Shown: in pieces, positions 1 to 6,621 of the stretch
Layout: the number at the start of each line of letters is the position of its first letter
Numbering within the stretch: position 1 is the first letter of the stretch
Assembly (NCBI GenBank): GCA_934661105.1
Contig: CAKUIV010000040.1
Span: 1-14,466 of the forward strand
DNA from: an uncultured Ellagibacter sp.
GTDB taxonomy: Bacteria > Actinomycetota > Coriobacteriia > Coriobacteriales > Eggerthellaceae
Direction of reading: 5' to 3'
Length of the DNA: 14,466 nucleotides
Position numbers and translations under genes: made by a program
The notes under the pieces: generated by a model
What the model was told of the DNA's origin: nothing
The model's input: only the letters and a program-made list of their open reading frames with translations
Database searches by the model: none

Positions 1-1
1 G

Positions 2-298
2 GTTGTGGTTGCGCGCAACGGGGAACAGGCGGTGCGCGTGTTCGAGGAATCGCCTGTCGGCTCGATCGACGCGGTGATCATGGATATCATGATGCCGGTG
101 ATGGACGGCTATGCGGCGACGCGCGCCATTCGCTCACTCGATCGTGCCGACGCGGCGACGGTGTCGATCGTCGCCATAACGGCGAACGTGTTCGCGGACG
201 ATCGGGCCCGCGCGCTCGATGCGGGGATGAACGAGCACCTGCCTAAACCGCTCGACGCCGATCGCCTGGCTGCGGTTCTTGCAGCGCTGTGCTCGTGA
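2..298 (+). CDS. C-terminal receiver domain of a hybrid histidine kinase (partial)
   Basis: The frame is open from the left edge of the window, so only the 3' end of the gene is present. The visible 98 residues or so are a CheY-like receiver domain. The phospho-acceptor Asp is in VIMDIMMP (codon 83-85), the conserved Thr is in AITAN, and the Lys is in LPKPLD (codon 245-247). The protein ends right after the last receiver helix, with no output domain. This is the normal end of a hybrid sensor kinase. The sequence closely resembles the receiver at the end of the complete kinase at 1170-3323 (shared DIMMP, ADDRAR/ADDRRR, AGMN-HL-KP), so the two are probably paralogues. A stand-alone response regulator is possible, since the N-terminal part lies outside the window. 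The next gene starts 54 bp downstream on the same strand. Confidence 0.85.
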   Translation, partial: VVVARNGEQAVRVFEESPVGSIDAVIMDIMMPVMDGYAATRAIRSLDRADAATVSIVAITANVFADDRARALDAGMNEHLPKPLDADRLAAVLAALCS

Positions 299-352
299 GT
301 TTACGGGATTCTTATAGGTTCCTGAGGATTTCGCTGGGAAGTTGGGAGATAG

Positions 353-1177
353 ATGAAGAAACGAGGGGTCGCCGTCGCCTTCGCGCTCGTGGTCGTTATG
401 GCCATGGCGCTTTGCGGGTGCTCGCGTACCGCCGATTCGACGCGCGCTGGCAACGACGTTGCGCTTTCCCCAGTCGTTGTCGGCGCCGATACATACCCTC
501 CGTATGTGTCGGCGGATGAAAACGGCAATCTCGTCGGCATTGACGTCGATATCCTCACCGAGGCGTTCGGGCGTATCGGCTATGAGCCGACATTCAAGAC
601 CATCGATTGGGAGCGGAAGGCCGATTTACTTGCAGCGGGCGACATCGACTGCATCGCGTCGTGCTTCTCGATGACCGGCCGCGAAAGCGAGTACAGATGG
701 GCAGGGCCCTACATGAAAAGCCGCCAAGTCGTTGCGGTCGACCCGGTAAGCAGCATTTACAGCTTGTCCGATTTGGAGGGTAAGGTTGTGGCCGTGCAGT
801 CGACTACTAAGCCGGAAAGCATCCTTCTTGACCGCACGAATCCTCGTGTTCCCGAGGTGAAGAACGTCTTCAGCTTCGCGGATCGTTCGTATCTGAACCC
901 AGCGCTCATCAAGGGTTATGTCGATGCGATCGCCGCGCATGAAACCTCCATTCTCACCTACGAGCAGGACTACGGGGTCCAGTACCGCATCCTCGGTGAG
1001 CCGTTGCTCGAGGTGGGGATCGGCGTGGCGTTCGACAACGATGACGACCGCGGGATCGCCGAGGCGCTCGACGGCGCGCTTAGCGACATGCTTTCAGACG
1101 GCACGATGGCGAAGATTCTTTCGGAATACTTCGATGACCTGTCGAGCTTCCTCGATATGGAGGGCCTCGATGGTTAA
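353..1177 (+). CDS. Extracellular solute-binding lipoprotein, SBP family 3 (amino-acid-binding type), likely co-sensor
   Basis: This 274-residue protein starts with a lipoprotein signal peptide: MKKR, a hydrophobic stretch to about residue 20, and lipobox LCGC with Cys23 as the lipidated residue. The rest matches family 3 periplasmic binding proteins. It has an ADTYPPY strand near the start of the mature domain, an ENGNLVGIDVDIL motif, and MTGRESEYRWAGPYM, where the Arg usually holds the ligand carboxylate. The ATG at 353 follows GGGAG at 344-348. No permease or ATPase gene is adjacent. Instead, its last codons overlap the start of the hybrid kinase by 8 bp, so the two are translationally coupled. 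I infer that it presents a ligand (amino acid or similar small acid) to the kinase, much as family 3 domains are fused to kinases in the BvgS/EvgS type. It could also still feed a distant ABC permease. The ligand cannot be assigned. Confidence 0.85.
   Translation: MKKRGVAVAFALVVVMAMALCGCSRTADSTRAGNDVALSPVVVGADTYPPYVSADENGNLVGIDVDILTEAFGRIGYEPTFKTIDWERKADLLAAGDIDCIASCFSMTGRESEYRWAGPYMKSRQVVAVDPVSSIYSLSDLEGKVVAVQSTTKPESILLDRTNPRVPEVKNVFSFADRSYLNPALIKGYVDAIAAHETSILTYEQDYGVQYRILGEPLLEVGIGVAFDNDDDRGIAEALDGALSDMLSDGTMAKILSEYFDDLSSFLDMEGLDG
1159..1164 (+). promoter_or_regulatory. Ribosome binding site that fixes the hybrid kinase start at 1170
   Basis: GGAGGG lies five bases upstream of the ATG at 1170, inside the 3' end of the lipoprotein gene. 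The same frame is open back to 918, but that part runs out of frame through the conserved lipoprotein coding sequence and has no such site. The start at 1170 gives a protein that begins just before a transmembrane helix. Confidence 0.75.
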
Positions 1178-3323
1178 ATCGTCGTTCGTCAGCAAACATT
1201 TCTGGATGATCGCCTTCGTCATCGGTGTCGCCGTGCTGGCAGTTGTCGGCATCAGCGCGTATTGCATCACCCACGATCAGGCTGAAAAGAACGCGCGCAG
1301 CACGATCGAGTACGTGCAGAAGCAAAGCCTCACGTTCGATTCGTTCAACGACGCCTCCACGATGAAGAGCCTTCTGCGTTTAACCGAGAACGCGAGCCAG
1401 CTTGCTCGCGATTTGCAAAACGACGACGGCGACTTCAAGGGGCTTTCCCAGCACGTGAGCGATTTGCGCTTGACGGCAGCCATCGTGCTTTCGCCCGAGG
1501 GAGATCTTGAAGGGCAGGTTGCGGCCGACGGCGTTGGCTACGGTCTGCTTTCGAAAGCGCTGCTCGACCAGCCGGTGCTCGACGTGGCGTCTCATCCGAC
1601 CAAAGTGTACACGGCGCGGGTTGACCTTGCCGACGGGTCGTACGTCGACATCGGATGCGCCCCGCGTCTCGACGCTCCCGGCATCGTGGTTGCGGCGTAT
1701 CACACCAGCGTCACGTTTGCGCATCGCTATCAGCTGACCCAACAAAGCCTGTTGAACGGCTACGAACCCGCCAGCGGCGGCGCTATCGTCATCGAGCGTG
1801 CGGGCGATGTCGTTGCGGCGAACGTCGAGGGTTGGAAGCTGGGCTCTTCGGGTGGCCTCCCCGTGAAAGACGATGCAGTCGTCAAAGCGATTAAGCAGCA
1901 GTGCGAGGCCGGCGAGCTTGCATTTGTGAGAACGCAATCGGGTGCGTACTTCGCGCTCTTCGACAAGGCGCGCGACTACTACGTGTACACGTATACGGGA
2001 GCCGGTAAGGTCATCCACGCCGTGGGCGTGAGCGTCGTGATCGCGCTCGGCATTTACGCTCTTGTGGTGGCCGTCGTCGTCGCATTGCGACGCAGCGCGG
2101 AGCGTCGCTACCTGAACGGCCTTGTGCAGCGCGAACGCAGCTACAACGAACAGCTCGAGCAGTCGGCTCGCGAGGCGCAAAGCGCGAACCGGGCAAAGAC
2201 GGAGTTCCTCCAGCGCATGAGCCACGATATCCGCACGCCGATCAACGGTATTCGCGGCATGGTGGAAATCGGTAACGCATTCGCCGACGACAAGGAACGG
2301 CAAGCCGAATGCCGCAGCAAGATTTGGACGGCGTCGGGTCTTCTGCTCGATTTGGTGAACGAGGTGCTCGACACGAGCAAGCTCGAAAGCGGCGATGTCG
2401 TGTTCGATATGCGTCCGACCAACCTGGTCGATTTGAACGCGGGCATCTGCGAGATGCTCGAACGACAGGCGTCCGAACGTGGGATCTCCATCGAATGCGA
2501 CCAGAGCGCGATTGAGCATCCGTGCGTCGTTGCGAGTGACCTGCACCTGAAGCGCCTGCTCATGAACGTCGCCGGAAACGCGGTGAAGTACAACAACCCC
2601 GGCGGTTACGTGCGCTTCACGTGCCGCGAATCGCGCTATGACGGCGTGCGCGCAACGTATGAGGCCGTCATCGCCGACAACGGCATCGGCATGAGCGAGG
2701 AATTCCAGAAGCATCTGTTCGAGCCATTCTCGCGCGAGAATCAAGACGTCGGAGACAAGCCCTCGGGCACAGGGCTTGGCACCGTTATCGCCAAGCAGCT
2801 CGTCGATCAGATGGGCGGCTCGATTCGCTTCGAGAGCACGCTTGGCGAGGGAACGACGTGCACGATCAGGCTGTCGTTTGAAGTGGCAGAGCCCACCGCC
2901 GTCGTGAGCGCGACGGAGGAGCTGCCGCCTGCGTCGCTTGAGGGGATGCGCATCCTGTTCGCGGAAGACAACGAGCTCAACGCCGAGATCGCCCAGTTCG
3001 TGCTTGAGGAAGCGGGTGCGCAGGTCACTCGTGTGGTCGACGGCGAAAGCGAGGTCGAGACGTTCCTGGAAAGCGAGCCGTTCTCGTTCGATATCGTGCT
3101 CACCGATATCATGATGCCGGGGATCGACGGGTGCGAGGCGGCTCGCCGTATTCGCGTGTCCAGCCGACCTGACGCGAAATCGGTTCCGATCATCGCCATG
3201 AGCGCGAACGCATTTGCGGACGACCGACGACGCTCCCGCGAGGCGGGGATGAACGCGCACTTGGCGAAGCCGTTCGATTCGGATGCGCTTGTGAAGGAAC
3301 TGTCGAGGATTTCGAAGGAGTAG
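1170..3323 (+). CDS. Hybrid sensor histidine kinase with receiver domain
   Basis: This is a 717-residue membrane kinase. Transmembrane helix 1 is at about residues 11-32, an extracytoplasmic sensor region of about 245 residues follows, and helix 2 is at about 283-306. The sensor region looks like a Cache-type fold, but that is tentative. A charged signalling helix leads to the HisKA domain, with phospho-accepting His352 in MSHDIRTPING. The ATPase domain has an N-box (Asn470 in GNAVKYN), G1 box DNGIGM (Asp503) and G2 box GTGLG (533-537). A receiver domain fills about 593-714, with Asp646 in LTDIMMP, then SAN and AKPFD. No HPt or DNA-binding domain is present, so phosphate must leave through a partner outside the window. 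The start overlaps the lipoprotein gene by 8 bp, which suggests the lipoprotein helps sense the ligand. A strong hairpin follows the stop codon. Confidence 0.93.
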   Translation: MVKSSFVSKHFWMIAFVIGVAVLAVVGISAYCITHDQAEKNARSTIEYVQKQSLTFDSFNDASTMKSLLRLTENASQLARDLQNDDGDFKGLSQHVSDLRLTAAIVLSPEGDLEGQVAADGVGYGLLSKALLDQPVLDVASHPTKVYTARVDLADGSYVDIGCAPRLDAPGIVVAAYHTSVTFAHRYQLTQQSLLNGYEPASGGAIVIERAGDVVAANVEGWKLGSSGGLPVKDDAVVKAIKQQCEAGELAFVRTQSGAYFALFDKARDYYVYTYTGAGKVIHAVGVSVVIALGIYALVVAVVVALRRSAERRYLNGLVQRERSYNEQLEQSAREAQSANRAKTEFLQRMSHDIRTPINGIRGMVEIGNAFADDKERQAECRSKIWTASGLLLDLVNEVLDTSKLESGDVVFDMRPTNLVDLNAGICEMLERQASERGISIECDQSAIEHPCVVASDLHLKRLLMNVAGNAVKYNNPGGYVRFTCRESRYDGVRATYEAVIADNGIGMSEEFQKHLFEPFSRENQDVGDKPSGTGLGTVIAKQLVDQMGGSIRFESTLGEGTTCTIRLSFEVAEPTAVVSATEELPPASLEGMRILFAEDNELNAEIAQFVLEEAGAQVTRVVDGESEVETFLESEPFSFDIVLTDIMMPGIDGCEAARRIRVSSRPDAKSVPIIAMSANAFADDRRRSREAGMNAHLAKPFDSDALVKELSRISKE

Positions 3324-3342
3324 CTCTCTCGTCTGGGGCGTT

Positions 3343-3371
3343 GATGCGCTTCGCTTTTGAAGGGGCGCATC
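3343..3371 (+). repeat. First hairpin of a four-copy heptamer leader/terminator region
   Basis: GATGCGC (3343-3349) and its reverse complement GCGCATC (3365-3371) can pair, with a short TTC/GAA inner stem. The same heptamer pair recurs in the strong terminator hairpin at 3391-3421, so alternative pairings between the two hairpins are possible. This may be part of the kinase 3' untranslated region or of a leader for the downstream oxidoreductase operon. Confidence 0.5.
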
Positions 3372-3390
3372 GCGTTCTGCATGCGTTTTC

Positions 3391-3431
3391 GGCGCATCGG
3401 GACTTCTCGTCCCGATGCGCCGTTTCGTTTT
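3391..3431 (+). terminator. Rho-independent terminator after the sensory operon
   Basis: A perfect 12-bp stem is formed by 3391-3402 and 3410-3421 (GGCGCATCGGGA with its complement), with a 7-base loop. It is followed by the T-rich run GTTTCGTTTT (3422-3431). It lies 67 bp after the kinase stop and before the oxidoreductase start. This is the clearest intrinsic terminator in the window. Confidence 0.85.
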
Positions 3432-3434
3432 GCC

Positions 3435-3440
3435 TATACT
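3435..3440 (+). promoter_or_regulatory. Possible -10 element for the oxidoreductase operon
   Basis: TATACT sits directly after the terminator T-run and 32 bp before the first gene of the oxidoreductase operon. No convincing -35 hexamer is seen at 16-18 bp upstream, because that position lies inside the terminator stem. The call rests on position and one hexamer only. Confidence 0.3.
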
Positions 3441-3471
3441 GAGGGAAGATTACGACAAGCAGGAAGGCGAG

Positions 3472-4458
3472 ATGTACATGATCGAAGTGCTCTGGCACGG
3501 CCGTGGCGGGCAGGGGGCATTCACGGCTGCGCGGCTTTTGGGCGCAGCGTCGTCGTTCGCTGATGGCCGCTACGCGCTTGCGTTCCCATCGTTCGGTCCT
3601 GAGCGGCGCGGTGCGCCCATGCGTGCGTTCACGAAGATGGCGGACGAGCCCATCGGTGACCGAAGCGCGATCTCCCGGGCCGATTACGTGGTGTACTTGG
3701 ACGACACGCTTTTCGGCGACGGATGGGAAAGCGAGCTCAAGCCAGGCGGCATCGCCGTGGTGAACACGACGAGCGCTTTCGATGATCCGAGGATCGTCTC
3801 GATCGACGCGAACGGCATTTCCCAAGCCGAGCTTGGGCGCCCCATTCCCAACACGGCGCTGCTCGGCGCGTTGTGCGCGGTGTGCGATCGTGTTTCTCTC
3901 GACGACGTGAAGGCGGCCATCGAAGGCTACATGCCGCGCAAGCTCCACGACACGAACAAGCGCGTGGCCGACATCGCCGCAGCGGCGGTTTCGGAAGCCC
4001 GCGCCTGCGCCCCCGACGCGTCGCCGGCGGCTGTTTCACGTGAAACAGCCGTTGCGCGCAAGGTGATAGATACGGGAAAACACGCTGTTGACCAGCCTGT
4101 TTCGCGATTCGGCTCTCGCATTCCCGCTTTACAGTCGCCGCATATCGACCCAGATGATTTCGCCCATACCACCTGTTTCGCGGGCGGGTACCTTGTGGCG
4201 AAAAACGCCGGCTGGCGCAACAAGCGGCCCGTCGTCGATGCCGACGCGTGCACGGGATGCTTGCAGTGTTATCTCTACTGCCCAGACGGCACGATTGTTC
4301 GGCGGGCTTGCCAGCCCGCCGATGGAGCCGACGCTGCGCGAGTGGCGGGCGCTCCCATCGCGATCGACTACGATTTCTGCAAGGGGTGCGGGGTGTGCGT
4401 GTCGGTGTGCCGCTTCGGAGCGCTTGCCATGGTTCCCGAAAGCGAGGTGACGGCGTAA
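3472..4458 (+). CDS. 2-oxoacid (pyruvate/2-oxoisovalerate):ferredoxin oxidoreductase, fused gamma and delta subunits
   Basis: This 328-residue protein joins two subunits that are separate in many archaea and Thermotoga. Residues from about 1 to 170 are the gamma domain, which opens with LWHGRGGQGA and contains FGPERRGAPMRAF. A poorly conserved linker of roughly 80 residues follows. The delta domain is a 2[4Fe-4S] ferredoxin with CTGCLQCYLYC and CKGCGVCVSVC. The Cys ending the second motif is followed by Arg rather than the usual Pro. The domain passes electrons from the thiamine site to ferredoxin. The start at 3472 follows AGGAAGG (3461-3467); the ATG at 3478 is an equally possible start. 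An upstream in-frame ATG at 3415 falls inside the terminator hairpin and was not used. The linker carries a perfect parS-like palindrome at residues 187-193. The alpha gene begins at the next base. Pyruvate and branched-chain 2-oxoacid types cannot be separated from sequence alone. Confidence 0.9.
   Translation: MYMIEVLWHGRGGQGAFTAARLLGAASSFADGRYALAFPSFGPERRGAPMRAFTKMADEPIGDRSAISRADYVVYLDDTLFGDGWESELKPGGIAVVNTTSAFDDPRIVSIDANGISQAELGRPIPNTALLGALCAVCDRVSLDDVKAAIEGYMPRKLHDTNKRVADIAAAAVSEARACAPDASPAAVSRETAVARKVIDTGKHAVDQPVSRFGSRIPALQSPHIDPDDFAHTTCFAGGYLVAKNAGWRNKRPVVDADACTGCLQCYLYCPDGTIVRRACQPADGADAARVAGAPIAIDYDFCKGCGVCVSVCRFGALAMVPESEVTA
4028..4051. promoter_or_regulatory. parS: parS-like ParB (Spo0J) binding site inside the gamma-delta gene
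   Basis: Bases 4032-4047 read TGTTTCACGTGAAACA, identical to the bacterial chromosomal parS consensus known from Bacillus subtilis and also found in actinobacteria. The symmetry extends outward to a perfect 24-bp palindrome (4028-4051). It encodes Ala-Val-Ser-Arg-Glu-Thr-Ala in the low-conservation linker between the gamma and ferredoxin domains. ParB loads on such sites to recruit condensin and to segregate the origin region. A given 16-mer is expected by chance about 14466/4^16 times in a window this size, so coincidence is unlikely. No parA or parB gene is in the window. Confidence 0.9.
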
Positions 4459-5655
4459 ATGAAGCGATTCCTTTCCGGCGACGAGGCCTTCGCCGAGGGC
4501 GTGCGCTTGGCGCGTCCGCAGGTGATCTCGGCGTATCCCATCACGCCACAGACGGTGGTGGTCGAGCGGCTTTCCGAAATGGTCGAATCAGGCGCGCTCA
4601 AGGCGGAATACGTGCACGTCGAGTCGGAACATTCGGCGTTGTCGTGCGCGATGGGCGCTTCCGCTACGGGTGCGCGCACGTTCACTGCCACGTCGAGCCA
4701 AGGTTTGCTCTACATGGCCGAGGTCCTTACCTATGCGGCGGGCGGGCGTTTCCCCATCGTGATGATGAACGCGAACCGCGCAACCGCGCTGCCTTGGAAC
4801 ATCTACGGTGATCAGCGTGATTCTTTGGCGCTGCTCGACCACGGTTGGATCCAGGCTTACGCCGAGAACAACCAGGAGGCGCTCGACTTGGCGCTCATGG
4901 CGTATGCGGTGGCCGAAGACGCAGACGTGCTCACGCCGTTCATGGTGAATCTCGATGGGTTCGCGCTCACGCACACCTATGAGACGGTCGATGTGCCCGA
5001 TGCCGCCGATGCCGATGCGTTCTTGCCGCCGTATGCGGCTGCGAACTGCTTCGACTTCGACGAGCCGAAGAATATCGGGTATTCGGCCGGTCCCGAGTAC
5101 AACCGCTATTTCAAGTACTACGAGCATAAGGACATGCTCGCCGCCGAGCGCGTGATCGATCGGGTGGAAGAGAAGTTCGCGCGCATCTTCGGGCGTCGCT
5201 ATTCGGGCATGGTCGAAGCGGTGAACTGCGATGGCGCTGAAGTCGTGCTCGTCACGCTCGGGTCGATTTCGGGACTTGCGAAGGCTGCGGCGGCACGTTT
5301 GCGAAAGCAGGGAAAACGCGTCGGGCTGCTCCGCATCCGCTACATGCGCCCCTTCCCGGCGCGTGCCATCGTGCAGGCGCTTGCGTCTGCCAAGGCCGTC
5401 GGCGTGTTGGAGAAGGATGTGTCGTTCGGCGCCGAGGGCACGGTCTTCACGGACGTGAACTCTGCGCTGCAGCAGGCGGGAAACACGGTGCCGACCATGA
5501 ACTTCGTCGGCGGCTTGGGCGGCGACGACATCACGGAAGCCCAGATGGATGCCATGTTCGACGAGCTTATCGAGCGGGCTTCGGGGCGAATTCCGCAAAA
5601 GCGCGTGGTGTTTCTCGGCATCGATTTCGCCTGCGAGGAAGGAGGCCTCTCGTGA
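4459..5655 (+). CDS. porA: 2-oxoacid:ferredoxin oxidoreductase alpha subunit
   Basis: This 398-residue protein matches the alpha subunit of the heterotetrameric pyruvate/2-oxoisovalerate:ferredoxin oxidoreductases. It has the hallmark YPITPQ (residues 26-31) and VESEHSALSCAMGASATG (from residue 54), which holds the Glu that activates thiamine pyrophosphate in this family. TSSQGLLYM, the ALPWNIYGDQ loop and a C-terminal transketolase-like domain (VLVTLGS through LLRIRYMRPFP) follow. The complex oxidises a 2-oxoacid with CoA to acyl-CoA and CO2 and reduces ferredoxin. The ATG lies directly against the stop of the gamma-delta gene, with AGGTGA eight bases upstream, and the stop overlaps the beta start by 4 bp. 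Such packing supports equimolar synthesis. The symbol porA is used in the family sense; a branched-chain substrate (vor type) is the main alternative. Confidence 0.92.
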   Translation: MKRFLSGDEAFAEGVRLARPQVISAYPITPQTVVVERLSEMVESGALKAEYVHVESEHSALSCAMGASATGARTFTATSSQGLLYMAEVLTYAAGGRFPIVMMNANRATALPWNIYGDQRDSLALLDHGWIQAYAENNQEALDLALMAYAVAEDADVLTPFMVNLDGFALTHTYETVDVPDAADADAFLPPYAAANCFDFDEPKNIGYSAGPEYNRYFKYYEHKDMLAAERVIDRVEEKFARIFGRRYSGMVEAVNCDGAEVVLVTLGSISGLAKAAAARLRKQGKRVGLLRIRYMRPFPARAIVQALASAKAVGVLEKDVSFGAEGTVFTDVNSALQQAGNTVPTMNFVGGLGGDDITEAQMDAMFDELIERASGRIPQKRVVFLGIDFACEEGGLS

Positions 5656-6572
5656 CGATGAATGCGAAGAACATGCCCGCCGACGAGCTCTTCTTCGGGC
5701 ATAAGGCGTGCGCAGGCTGCGGCGGGTCCCTCGCGGTCCGCGCGGCGCTCAAGGTTTTGGGGCCGAACGCGATCGCGGCGCTGCCGGCCGGCTGCATGAG
5801 CGCGGTCGGGTTCAACTTCCCGCAGCTGTGCTTCGCCAACAACGCGATGATCACGCCGTTCGCGGCGACGGCCGCCGTGCTCACCGGCATCGATGCCGGC
5901 CTTCGCGCCCAGGGCAAGAAGCCCGACGACTGCACGGTCGTCGGCTTTGCCGGCGACGGCGGCACCGCCGACATCGGTTTGCAGGCGCTTTCGGGCGCGA
6001 TCGACCGTAACGACGATGTGCTCTACATCTGCTACGACAACGAGGCGTACATGAACACGGGCATCCAAAAGAGCTCGCTCACGCCTTTCGGCGCCAAAAC
6101 CACCACGACGCCGGCCGGCAAGAACGCGCACGGCTGTCTCACGCAAAAGAAAAACGTGTTCGAGATCGTCGCCGCGCATGGGCTTCCCTATGCAGCCACG
6201 GCGAGCGTGGGCTATATGCCCGACTTCCTGAAGAAGCTCGAGCGCGCGAAAAGCATTCACGGCACGCGTTTCATCCATGTCATCGCGCCGTGCCCGACCG
6301 GCTGGGGCGCGCCCGAGGACAAGATGGTCGACCTCGCGCGCGACGTGGTCGATTGCGGGCTGTGGTACCTCGCCGAATACGAGGGCGAAGCGGTATGCGG
6401 CGTGCCCGGGGGCGCGTTCACGCTGAACCGCAAGCCCAGGCAGTTCTCGAGTGTACGCGATTACCTGAAGAGCCAAGGCCGCTTCAAGGCGCTTACCGAC
6501 GAGGAGATTTCCCTGGTAGAGCGCTCGCGCGACGTCAAATGGGAAGAGCTTGAACGCAAAGTCGCACGGTAA
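5652..6572 (+). CDS. porB: 2-oxoacid:ferredoxin oxidoreductase beta subunit (thiamine pyrophosphate binding)
   Basis: This 306-residue protein is the catalytic beta subunit. The thiamine pyrophosphate and Mg site is GDGG (101-104) with NEAYMNTG (130-137). Cys20 and Cys23 (KACAGCGG), Cys48 and Cys216 (APCPTGW) are placed like the four ligands of the proximal [4Fe-4S] cluster in this family (inference by position). Length is normal. GTG at 5652 is preferred, because GGAGG (5641-5645) lies six bases upstream and the GTGA overlap couples it to the alpha gene. The ATG at 5658 is an alternative. The NEAYMNTGIQ string is typical of pyruvate and 2-oxoisovalerate enzymes rather than 2-oxoglutarate enzymes. 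It is the last gene of the operon and converges with the LuxR-type gene 13 bp away. Confidence 0.93.
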   Translation: MTMNAKNMPADELFFGHKACAGCGGSLAVRAALKVLGPNAIAALPAGCMSAVGFNFPQLCFANNAMITPFAATAAVLTGIDAGLRAQGKKPDDCTVVGFAGDGGTADIGLQALSGAIDRNDDVLYICYDNEAYMNTGIQKSSLTPFGAKTTTTPAGKNAHGCLTQKKNVFEIVAAHGLPYAATASVGYMPDFLKKLERAKSIHGTRFIHVIAPCPTGWGAPEDKMVDLARDVVDCGLWYLAEYEGEAVCGVPGGAFTLNRKPRQFSSVRDYLKSQGRFKALTDEEISLVERSRDVKWEELERKVAR

Positions 6573-6577
6573 AGGCT

Positions 6578-6621
6578 GATCTTATCTATCGGTCCGGCGT
6601 TTCGTGCTGGTAGATAAGATC
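6578..6621. terminator. Inverted repeat between convergent genes, possible bidirectional terminator
   Basis: GATCTTATCTA (6578-6588) and TAGATAAGATC (6611-6621) are perfect inverted repeats of 11 bp. A nested 5-bp stem, with one G-T pair, lies between 6594-6598 and 6606-6610. It starts five bases after the beta-subunit stop and covers the last codons and stop of the LuxR-type gene. No T-run follows on either strand, so intrinsic termination is uncertain. Confidence 0.5.

Noticed and set aside
918..1169. Upstream extension of the hybrid kinase to a start at 918
   Set aside because: The extra 84 residues come from reading the lipoprotein gene out of frame. A ribosome site and a membrane helix support 1170.
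1380..3260. Long open frame of about 626 codons on the minus strand, opposite the hybrid kinase
   Set aside because: It mirrors a gene with full kinase and receiver motifs. Its protein is rich in Arg, His and Ala with no recognisable domain, as expected for antisense frames in high-GC DNA.
3415..3471. Upstream start for the gamma-delta subunit at 3415
   Set aside because: This ATG lies inside the terminator stem and lacks a ribosome site. The conserved gamma N-terminus begins at about 3478.
4098..4182. Two copies of TGTTTCGCG (4098-4106 and 4174-4182) as extra parS half-sites
   Set aside because: They differ from the parS half-site, lack the second half, and such strings are common in this base composition.
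4588..6476. Long minus-strand open frames opposite the alpha and beta oxidoreductase genes
   Set aside because: The plus strand encodes clear alpha and beta subunits. The antisense products have no domain, ribosome site or sensible composition.
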